This document shows, in pieces, positions 10,047 to 64,000 of a stretch of DNA of 64,000 nucleotides; within the stretch, counting starts at the first letter, position 1, and each line of letters begins with the position of its first letter. The stretch lies in NCBI GenBank assembly GCA_949316495.1, contig OX439004.1, positions 5,504,185 through 5,568,184 on the forward strand, written 5' to 3'. The notes beneath the pieces are model-generated. The model made no database searches and was not told where the DNA came from. It saw only the letters and a list, made by a program, of their open reading frames with translations. The translations under genes were made by a program, and so were the position numbers. The stretch comes from Amphiduros pacificus (lineage: Eukaryota > Annelida > Polychaeta > Phyllodocida > Hesionidae).

Positions 10047-13000
10047 GTCAGATAGCATCAGGGGTGAAAGCATCGGGGAGAGATAGCATCAGAGGAGAGA
10101 TAGCATCAGGGGAGAGATAGCATCAGGGGAGAGATAGCATCAGGGGTGACCTAGAATAAATCAGAGAGAGATAGCATCAGGGGTGAGAGCATCAGGGGAA
10201 AGAGCATCAGGGGAGAGAGCATCAGGGGTGAGATCATCAGGGGTGAGATCATCAGGGGTGAGAGCATCAGGGGTGAGAGCATCAGGGGTGAGAGCATCAA
10301 GGGTGAGATAGCATCAGGGGTCAGATAGCATCAGGGGAGAGATAGCATCAGGGGTGAGAGAATCAGGGGAAATAGCATCAGGGGAGATAGCATCAGGGGA
10401 CAGATAGCATCAGGGGTGAGATAGCATCAGGGGTGACCTTGAGAACATCAGAGAGAGATAGCATCAGGGGTGAGATAATCAGGGGTGAGATCATCAGGGG
10501 TGAGAGTATCAGGGGTGAGAGCATCAGGGGTGAGATAGCATCAGGGGAGAGAGCATCAGGGGAGAGAGCATCAGGGCTGAGAGCACCAGGGGTGAGATCA
10601 TCAGGGCTGGAAGCTTCAGGGGTGAGATCATCAGGGGTGAGATCATCAGGGGTGAGAGCATCAGGGGTGAGAGTATCAGGGGAGAGATAGCATCAGGGTT
10701 GAGAGCATCAGGGTTGAGAGCATCAGGGCTGAGAGCATCAGGGCTGAGAGCATCAGGGGTGAGAGCATCAAGGGAGAGATAGCATCAGGGGTGAGAGCAA
10801 CAGGGGTGAGATCATCAGGGGTGAGATCATCAGGAGAGATAGTATCAGGGGTGAGAGCATCAGGGGAGATAGCATCAGGGGAGATAGCATCAAGGGGGAA
10901 ATAGCATCAGGGGTGATATAGCATCAGGGATGACCTTGAGAACATCAGAGAGAGATAGCATCAGGGGAGAGATAGCATCAGGGGAGAGATAGCATCAGGG
11001 CTGAGAGCATCAGGGCTGAGAGCATCAGGGGAGAGATAGCATCAGGGGAGAGATAGCATCAGGGGAGAGATCATCAGGGGAGAGAGCATCAGGGGAGAGA
11101 GCATCAGGGGAGAGAGCATCAGGGGAGAGAGCATCAGGGGAGAGAGCATCAGCGGAGAGATAGCATCAGAGGAGAGAGCATCAGGGGTGAGAGCATCAGG
11201 GGAAAGAGCATCAGGGGTGAGAGCATCAGGGGTGAGAGCATCAGGGTGAAATAGCAGTAGGGTGAGAGCATCAGGGGTGAGAGCATCAGGGGTGAGAGCA
11301 TCAGGGGTGAAAGCATCAGGGGTGAGAGCATCAGGGGTGAGAGCATTAGGGGTGAGAGTATCAGGGGTGAGATAGCATTAGGGTGAGAGCATCAGGGCTG
11401 AGATCATCAGGGCTGAGAGCATCAGGGGTGAGAGCATCAAGGGAGAGATAGCATCAGGGGTGAGAGCAACAGGGGTGAGATCATCAGGGGTGAGATCATC
11501 AGGAGAGATAGTATCAGGGGTGAGAGCATCAGGGGTGAGAGCATCAGGGTGAAATAGCAGTAGGGTGAGAGCATCAGGGGTGAGAGCATCAGGGGTGAGA
11601 GCATCAGGGGTGAGAGCATCAGGGGTGAGAGCATCAGGGGTGAGAGCATTAGGGGTGAGAGCATCAGGGGTGAAAGCATCGGGGAGAGATAGCATCAGAG
11701 GAGAGATAGCATCAGGGGAGAGATAGCATCAGGGGAGAGATAGCATCAGGGGTGACCTAGAATAAATCAGAGAGAGATAGCATCAGGGGTGAGAGCATCA
11801 GGGGAAAGAGCATCAGGGGAGAGAGCATCAGGGGTGAGATCATCAGGGGTGAGATCATCAGGGGTGAGAGCATCAGGGGTGAGAGCATCAGGGGTGAGAG
11901 CATCAAGGGTGAGATAGCATCAGGGGTCAGATAGCATCAGGGGAGAGATAGCATCAGGGGTGAGAGAATCAGGGGAAATAGCATCAGGGGAGATAGCATC
12001 AGGGGACAGATAGCATCAGGGGTGAGATAGCATCAGGGGTGACCTTGAGAACATCAGAGAGAGATAGCATCAGGGGTGAGATAATCAGGGGTGAGATCAT
12101 CAGGGGTGAGAGTATCAGGGGTGAGAGCATCAGGGGTGAGATAGCATCAGGGGAGAGAGCATCAGGGGAGAGAGCATCAGGGCTGAGAGCACCAGGGGTG
12201 AGATCATCAGGGCTGGAAGCTTCAGGGGTGAGATCATCAGGGGTGAGATCATCAGGGGTGAGAGCATCAGGGGTGAGAGTATCAGGGGAGAGATAGCATC
12301 AGGGTTGAGAGCATCAGGGTTGAGAGCATCAGGGCTGAGAGCATCAGGGCTGAGAGCATCAGGGGTGAGAGCATCAAGGGAGAGATAGCATCAGGGGTGA
12401 GAGCAACAGGGGTGAGATCATCAGGGGTGAGATCATCAGGAGAGATAGTATCAGGGGTGAGAGCATCAGGGGAGATAGCATCAGGGGAGATAGCATCAAG
12501 GGGGAAATAGCATCAGGGGTGATATAGCATCAGGGATGACCTTGAGAACATCAGAGAGAGATAGCATCAGGGGAGAGATAGCATCAGGGGAGAGATAGCA
12601 TCAGGGCTGAGAGCATCAGGGCTGAGAGCATCAGGGGAGAGATAGCATCAGGGGAGAGATAGCATCAGGGGAGAGATCATCAGGGGAGAGAGCATCAGGG
12701 GAGAGAGCATCAGGGGAGAGAGCATCAGGGGAGAGAGCATCAGCGGAGAGATAGCATCAGAGGAGAGAGCATCAGGGGTGAGAGCATCAGGGGAAAGAGC
12801 ATCAGGGGTGAGAGCATCAGGGGTGAGAGCATCAGGGTGAAATAGCAGTAGGGTGAGAGCATCAGGGGTGAGAGCATCAGGGGTGAGAGCATCAGGGGTG
12901 AGAGCATCAGGGGTGAGAGCATCAGGGGTGAGAGCATTAGGGGTGAGAGTATCAGGGGTGAGATAGCATTAGGGTGAGAGCATCAGGGCTGAGATCATCA

Positions 13001-13796
13001 GGGCTGAGAGCATCAGGGGTGAGAGCATCAAGGGAGAGATAGCATCAGGGGTGAGAGCAACAGGGGTGAGATCATCAGGGGTGAGATCATCAGGAGAGAT
13101 AGTATCAGGGGTGAGAGCATCAGGGGTGAGAGCATCAGGGTGAAATAGCAGTAGGGTGAGAGCATCAGGGGTGAGAGCATCAGGGGTGAGAGCATCAGGG
13201 GTGAGAGCATCAGGGGTGAGAGCATCAGGGGTGAGAGCATTAGGGGTGAGAGTATCAGGGGTGAGATAGCATTAGGGTGAGAGCATCAGGGCTGAGATCA
13301 TCAGGGCTGAGAGCATCAGGGGAGAGAGCATCAGGGATGAGAGCATCAGGGGAGAGAGCATCAGGGGTGAGAGCATCAGGGGTGAGATAGCATTAGGGTG
13401 AGAGCATCAGGGCTGAGATCATCAGGGCTGAGAGCATCAGGGATGAGAGCATCAGGGGAGAGAGCATCAGGGGAGAGAGCATCAGGGGTGAGAGCATCAG
13501 GGGTGAGATAGCATCAGGGGAGAGATAGCATCAGGGGTGAGAGCATCAGGGGTGAGAGCATCAGGGGTGAGATTATCAGGGGAGAGAGCATCAGGGGTGA
13601 GAGCATCAGGGTTGAGAGCATCAGGGGAGAGATAGCATCAGGGGAGAGAGCATCAGGGGAGAGAGCATCAGGGCTGAGGGCATCAGGGGAAAGAGCATTA
13701 GGGGAGAGAGCATCATGGGAGAGAGATCATCAGGGTTGAGAGCATCAGAGGAGAGATAGCATCAGGGGTGACCTTGAGAACATCGGAGAGAGATAA
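10047..13796. repeat. 15/17-bp minisatellite with 1.6-kb internal duplication
   Basis: About 3.75 kb of alternating units gagagcatcaggggt (15 bp) and gagatagcatcagggga (17 bp) with point variants. Rare variant words recur at fixed distance. The word ggggtgaaagcatcgggg occurs at 10061 and 11667, offset 1606, and a 258-bp stretch at 10433 reappears at 12039. Further right the offset is 1591, one 15-bp unit less. So a block of about 1.6 kb was duplicated recently and then lost one unit. Open frames on both strands (MLSPL... and related) are products of the 15-bp period. Confidence 0.95.
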
Positions 13797-14326
13797 TGTA
13801 GGATATAGATTACCTACCTACAGACTCTTATAAACATATATAGACAATCATAGACAATCATGATCTTTGGCAAAATACGATAAGGGTTACTGAGTGCTAC
13901 GTGAGGCCAACAAGTGCAGGCTGATGCAATGCCCCACTCGCCGCAAATAGACGATGACGTTATCTTCCCAGCTACGCAGGCAGGACATGCGTAGCCCCGA
14001 AGCAGGAGAAGATGCCACGTAGGCAGCCCCTCACACAGATGCTCATGATCAGTTCTACTTAAAAAGGCCCCGAAATCGCTACTCGGCGCGCAGAAGACCA
14101 GAATCTACTTGCCTAGAAGATACACGACACTCAGCTTCGTGACCGCATAGACTTGGGTGTTTTATGCATCCTCAGGACTTTGTGAGTATCATGCATTCAG
14201 GTATTTCATATGCCTCGCTCTTTGCCATGCCGACCTAGCCAGACTAGTGTATACAGCACCAAATAAAGGAGACCCTTGTGCATTGTATACTCTGTGTCTG
14301 CAGTCCTTATTACCTCCCAACTCACA
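13797..14326 (+). mobile_element. Probable solo LTR (retrotransposon fossil)
   Basis: The block starts TGTAGG and ends ...CTCACA. It is richer in GC than its surroundings. It carries a TATA-like cttaaaaaggcccc at about 14057 and an aataaaggagacc polyadenylation region near 14263, followed by a short TG-rich U5-like stretch. That layout fits a solo LTR of Ty3/gypsy-like size. No internal coding region lies beside it, and no target-site duplication was identified, so the boundaries are approximate. Confidence 0.45.
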
Positions 14327-14698
14327 TAGGTAGATAGGGTAGCTAGGTTAAGAGCCCCGTTCACAGCCAGCGAGAATTACCGCGACGTCACGTACATGAT
14401 ATTTACGTTTTACTTCATGGATAAATTCTCGACCTGCGAAGCATAATTTGTGATAATATTGGGTAAATACCTTAATTTATCATTTAAAACGCAATTAAAA
14501 TCGATCCACGTGTGAAGGCATTTCTGTCTAAAAGGGAAGACAAAACATCGATTATCTCAGCTGTCACTTGGTCAATATTGTCATGCTTGGTATCAAAATG
14601 ACCGGGAGAGTCCCCTCTTCAATTTCGCAAATGACGTCCTGGCGCGAATTAACGCGAAAATAAAAAGGTCGCGAAAAAATTTTCTGTATACAGTAAGT
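14327..14698. other. GC-richer upstream region
   Basis: Upstream of MAP2K7. CpG-containing words include ccgcgacgtcacgtac (CRE-like) at about 14380, atgacgtcctggcgcgaatt at about 14631 and ttaacgcgaaaa (E2F-like). No coding region. A regulatory role is inference only. Confidence 0.35.
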
Positions 14699-15148
14699 GA
14701 GACAGCTGCATAGATGATAGTTACAGTAAGAGACAGTTACAACAATGAAACATAGACAGATGCATCAGTGAGAGATAGCTGCACAAGTGAGAGATATTTA
14801 CAGCAGTGAGAGATAGCTGCACAAGTGAGAGATAGTTATAACAGTGATACAGCTGCATAAGTGAGAGATAGCTGCATAAGGTAGAGACTGATCGATATCT
14901 ATGCATAAGTGAGAGATAGCTGCACATGTGAGAGACAGCTGCATAAGTAATAGTCATGGCATCCACTCCCTAAATAACTAGCCCTTTCCTTAGGATATTT
15001 TCTGATATATATTAGTTGCATTTTAAACATTTTTGTGCAGCTTAGGGGCAGTTGAAATGGCCGCCGGACCCAAAATAAACAAAAGGCAAATTCACTGCTA
15101 GAGATCCTCGAGCTACATAAGTGAGAGATAGCTACAACAGTGAAAGAC
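14699..15148. repeat. Degenerate gagagatagctgca repeat, interrupted
   Basis: About 20-bp degenerate units (gtgagagatagctgcacaa) run from 14699 to 14955 and resume at 15114-15148. The 160 bp between are non-repetitive and include a short ATGGCCGCC-initiated frame that closes after 14 codons. Confidence 0.7.
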
Positions 15149-15214
15149 AGCATCCTTTCCCAGCCGAAGCCACTTGTTATAACAATGTGGATGTGAAGGG
15201 AGAAATAGAATGTG

Positions 15215-15260
15215 GCGCCACCTAGTTTAAAATAAATTCTATTTTTCCGCCAGGGGGCCC
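15215..15260. promoter_or_regulatory. Pair of CTCF-like motifs upstream of MAP2K7
   Basis: At 15247-15260, ccgccagggggccc closely fits the CTCF core CCRSYAGGKGGC on the + strand. At 15215-15228, gcgccacctagttt fits the same core on the - strand. They lie about 200 bp upstream of the start codon. The match is by eye; occupancy is unknown. Confidence 0.45.
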
Positions 15261-15454
15261 TGAGGAGTTATCAATAATTACCATTTACTTTCGAATTAAA
15301 TGTTAAAAAATATTATTCACGCATAAAATAATGCACATAGGAAATTTAATGAATACAAAAAATATAAATTTTAAGTCTAAAAAAGAACGTATTATTTTCA
15401 AAAGAAATATATTATACGATCAGTACCAACTCTGTATAAATATGACATTTCAAG

Positions 15455-59805
<44,351 letters not shown>

Positions 59806-59865
59806 GCTGCAAAAACAACCTCACCGAGCTCCAAACTTGAACTCTGGAACAACTGGAATGCTCGC

Positions 59866-59871
59866 AATAAA
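59866..59871 (+). promoter_or_regulatory. Candidate MAP2K7 polyadenylation signal
   Basis: AATAAA 61 bases after the stop codon. A longer 3' UTR cannot be excluded. Confidence 0.4.
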
Positions 59872-59920
59872 TGGAGAAATCTCAGACATGTAATGCAAGC
59901 CCGATCTTGTAATGAAATAG

Positions 59921-60067
59921 TAATGTTATATTTTGCCAAGATATGATGATGAAGGAATCTGTTTCCTTTCATGCAAATATTCTCATTGGATTCTAATGTT
60001 ATATTTTGCCAAGATATAGAGATGAAAGAATCTCCTTTTTTCTTGCAAATATTCTCATTGGACAAAG
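59921..60067. repeat. 73-bp diverged tandem duplication
   Basis: taatgttatattttgccaag recurs at 59921 and 59994, with matching tails gcaaatattctcattgga. Confidence 0.85.
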
Positions 60068-60904
60068 AAACATTGTGATATACATTATTATGTAACTACA
60101 CTAGCTCTGTGAGTCATTTAAAAAAATGATGGCCCACTCATATATATAGACATATATATTTTATGAATCACACTCATAATAATTTCAGTAATGCTATAAA
60201 ATTTGTTAGTTATTCCAATCTGTTTTTTTTTCTCTATGAACTTTACAGTATATAGGTACTAAAATCATCTAATGTATAAAAAGATTATAAGAATGATCAT
60301 GTACATACAAGAAAAAAGAAAAAAAATGGGGAATTACAATTATAAATCTAATAATTTGACTTAACTTGATAATCTGATATTTGCTTAAGTTTGCTGAGAG
60401 GAAGGTTTATATGGTACAGCTCAGTGCAATACACATTTACTTTATCAAAGGCAGTTATGGTTATTTGACCTTGTGAATTCTGATTTTTTTTAATTCCTGA
60501 TTCAAGACCATTAAGATATGATTTGGTTTCAAGGTCATCTGGCTGATGTGAGTACTTAATGGCTGTATACGATACTTTCCAGGTAATGACAAACTACTGG
60601 CTTTGATTAATCATATTCATAGGTTCAGGTTATCAACATGGTGAGAACTTTTTCTGCAGAATATGTAATGATTTCATAAAATATATTAAAATATGTTATT
60701 ATCTATAAAATGTGTAAACAAGGACGACATGCAATTTGACTAAAATACAGCATTTTACACAATGCTTATTTGGTTTGGCTTGCAGGAATGCCCATTGAGC
60801 AGGCAAAATTAATTCATACTATTCTTCCTGTCATAATTGTTAATGCATGAAATCACTCAGATTAGTGGAAACAAGAAGTGTCAATCATTGATCTATTTAT
60901 GAAC
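60068..60904. other. Downstream DNA, nothing recognised
   Basis: AT-rich, with a short tatata run near 60140. No open frame with recognisable content. Confidence 0.6.
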
Positions 60905-61708
60905 ATATAATGATGAAGTTAAGATGCCATTATATCTATATATGATTATGATGCCATTATATCTATATATGAGCATATAACGATATGATTATAATGCCAT
61001 TATATCTATATATGAGCATATGACGATATGATTATGATGCCATTATATCTATATATGAGCATATGACGATATGATTATGATGCCATTATATCTATATATG
61101 AGCATATGACGATATGATTATGATGCCATTATATCTATATATGAGCATATAATGATATGATTATGATGCCATTATATCTATATATGAGCATATAATGATA
61201 TGATTATGATGCCATTATATCTATATATGAGCATATAACGATATGATTATGATGCCATTATATCTATATATGAGCATATAACGATATGATTATGATGCCA
61301 TTATATCTATATATGAGCATATAATGATATGATTATGATGCCATTATATCTATATATGAGCATATAACGATATGATTATGATGCCATTATATCTATATAT
61401 GAGCATATAACGATATGATTATGATGCCATTATATCTATATATGTGCATATAATGATATGATTATGATGCCATTATATCTATATATGAGCATATCATGAT
61501 ATGATTATGATGCCATTATATCTATATATGAGCATAAAACGATATGATTATGATGCCATTATATCTATATATGATCATATAATGATATGATTATGATGCC
61601 ATTATATCTATATATGAGCATATAACGATATGATTATGATGCCATTTTATCTATATATGAGCATATAATGATATGATTATGATGCCATTATATCTATATA
61701 TGAGCATA
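60905..61708. repeat. 43-bp AT-rich minisatellite, about 18 copies
   Basis: Units of tatatgagcatataacgata followed by tgattatgatgccattatatcta, with aatg/aacg/gacg variants. Confidence 0.95.
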
Positions 61709-64000
61709 ATTAATATACTCATTGATTTGACACCATTGCAGCAAACAAATAGATACAATTCTTTATAAACCAGACAAACTTCAGCAGTTTTCTCACAGCT
61801 TTTTCTGGTATGAATTATATTTTTCCAATTTGCCACCATGGCCTGTCATTTTACTCCCAGAAATGGTTTTTTTTTTTTAATTTTCATGTTTGAATACACT
61901 AATTACTGGAAGATGGTGTGGACATTTGAGAGCTTTGATGGATTATATGTGAGATGAGAAATATCCTATCAGTAACGGATGATATGGTATTTAAGATAGA
62001 ATGTAATGACGATATCGGTGTCCAGAATAACACAGATAATACAAAAGCTGGGCACATATGTACAACATGATATATAAGGTGATGCAATGGAATTCTAGCA
62101 AACAGGGTCATACTCTACTAGCTAGCCTAACCAGCTTAACATATGCTAAACTATCAGCATGGGATATTTATGTAACTATTGTGTTCACTGAGAACACATT
62201 TTAATACATTTTAGGGCATCGAAACATGTGGATCATGGCAGTTCTTCTAAAGATGTTACCGTAACATTGGCATCAATTTTATTTGCTAGTAGTTTTCAAG
62301 CTGTGCTAGGTTTGTACGTTCTGTGAATCTATGAGTTCACATGCTTCAAAATTGTTAGGATATACGTAGCATAAACAAAAAAAGGGATAGATGTCTTACT
62401 TTTATATATGGTATATTGCATTGAAAAAGAAATTATTACCAGCTTTCATTTATGAACCATATTTGATAGCTTCTAATTTTCTTTCTTTTCTGTTCCGAGG
62501 AATGGCATTTGTTACGTTAGGTTTTAGTCATCATCATTTGCAGAAATAAATAATCAGTGTTAATGAATTGAATCTAAATTTCAAGACAATATTGTTAAAT
62601 AGTCAAAACATATTGATTTTTCCTGTGAACCTATATGCTCACAATGTTGGCGAGTCTATATGTGCCCATCGCAGTCTATTGACCAGAAATTGTTTTGTAT
62701 GATACTATTCTATTGGCTCGGAGGACCATTGTTTACTGGACATTATCGATATTTTAACATAGTGGTCAAATTTGCATTGAGAAGAACACTGTCTGAAGAC
62801 CTGAATGATCAAAGGGAATTCCTACTTTCACATCATCTGTGTGTATGTTACAAGTCACAGGGGCAGATTGGTACATTTTCTGATATTATTCTCCACAATT
62901 TCTTCAGCTGTTCTAAAAAATCTTTTCATCATTGAAAAATGATATGATCCAGCAAATATTGAAAGACTGAGATGTGCTTTATGGCATAATTAAGTAATGA
63001 ATGATGAGATACAGAGAAAATACACATGTGTTGATGTAGCACAAATTACTTGTCTTTGATATCTGTCATGGATATATGAGGTCATCTAAGATTTCATGAT
63101 TGTTATGGAATGCAACCTTTGAATGTTATTAATCATTGTATATATATGTATATGTATGTATAAATCTTTACATAAATTGAACTGTTACATATATACAATG
63201 AGATCTTTACTGCTGGGCTTGCATTTAAATACAGCAGGCCAAGATAATTATTTGTTGAAATGATATTTTTAGTAGCATTTGTATATTGAATGATGCCATA
63301 GGTTTAATCAAACATTTGAGCAAGATGTTTATTGCCAAATGTGAGATACGCTACTATGGTTAAATTACAGACCATTCATTTTCATTACCAGTGATTTATA
63401 TTTCACTTTTTCAATATTTTTAGTTCTCAGAAAATGATAAATTTGATACAAATATGGGTATGGAATACACATTTTCATACAATTTTATACAAAGATTACT
63501 GACTGAAGTAAGTTTCACTAGGGCTGATTTTTTTTATCACTTAAGTGATTTTATATTATGCCTTTATTACTATGAATTACCAAAAAGGTCATCAGAAGAA
63601 TACTTACTATGTGTATGGTCACTCTTTTAATTGTTGTATTCATTTCAATGAGGCATTTGTAAATAAGAAATGCATGATGATGCATTATAAGGATGCGTAA
63701 CATTGGTGAGTCTATGGCTTTATATTGTTTGCACAATGGTGCTATCTTATATTGACAAACAACTATTACATCAAATAATATTCAATTTTGTTGTGGGTGT
63801 CATTTAACCAATACACTATAAATGAAGAATGCCTGGACAAACATGTCTGCAATAGGATTTTAAATATTCCCACCTTTTCTAAAAACAAATGTCCTTGGTT
63901 CAAGCTATCTATATTTCTATGTGTTTTTGTTTTGTACAAAGTTACAAAAGTCTACTACAAGTATGATATTGAACCTTGTATGATGACAGCTTGGGAAAGC
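61709..64000. other. Downstream DNA to the window end, nothing recognised
   Basis: AT-rich. The longest frame is 91 codons (62660-62935) with no recognisable domain. Small tatata runs near 63140. No exon or RNA gene is supported. Confidence 0.6.

Noticed and set aside
11149-11695. MLSPL / LTPDA repeat proteins on the minus strand
   Set aside because: By-products of the 15-bp array; several frames are open at once.
15435-15442. TATAAATA box for MAP2K7
   Set aside because: It lies only about 13 bases before the ATG, so transcription directed by it would start beyond the start codon.

Overview
This is eukaryotic nuclear DNA: intron-rich, AT-rich and heavily loaded with repeats. GT-AG introns, tRNA-headed SINEs, a LINE fragment, terminal-inverted-repeat elements and very long minisatellites suggest a lophotrochozoan, most likely a mollusc and perhaps a bivalve. 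That assignment is inference from gene divergence and repeat style.

Two protein-coding genes are recognisable, both on the + strand. Positions 25-3143 hold the last six exons of a folylpolyglutamate synthase (FPGS) gene whose 5' part lies outside the window. Positions 15455-59805 hold what reads as a complete MAP2K7 (MKK7, Drosophila hemipterous) gene of 13 coding exons. MKK7 is the JNK-activating MAP kinase kinase. All 12 MAP2K7 introns are GT-AG with matching phases, and the spliced reading frame is 1261 codons. The kinase core is intact: glycine loop, AVK lysine, HRD, DFG and the S-K-A-K-T activation loop.

The unusual part of MAP2K7 is exon 3 (17606-20158). It is one 2553-bp exon that puts about 851 Ser/Pro/Asn-rich residues between the N-terminal docking region and the kinase domain. 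It has the same phase at both ends and is exactly 851 codons long. Skipping it would leave a frame-preserving 410-residue kinase, close to the 419 residues of human MKK7.

Layout: 1-3143, FPGS 3' exons. 3144-10045, intergenic DNA with interspersed repeats, including two old tRNA-headed elements, one of them split by a younger reverse-strand SINE with a clear target-site duplication. 10047-13796, a 15/17-bp minisatellite with a 1.6-kb internal duplication. 13797-14326, a probable solo LTR. 14330-15454, the region upstream of MAP2K7, with degenerate repeats and a pair of CTCF-like motifs. 15455-25101, exons 1-9. 25102-40835, intron 9, with an 8.5-kb 40-bp minisatellite and a 2.3-kb TIR-bounded element. 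40836-40916, exon 10. 40917-57957, intron 10, with many minisatellites, TA microsatellites, a 1-kb TIR element and a LINE RNase H fragment. 57958-59805, exons 11-13, with a 29-bp array that repeatedly copies the exon-11 splice donor. 59806-64000, downstream DNA with a 43-bp array.

Tandem arrays make up roughly 18 kb, more than a quarter of the window. The main biological points are the optional-looking giant MKK7 exon, the multiplied splice donors after exon 11, and the G-rich, quadruplex-capable array transcribed inside intron 9.
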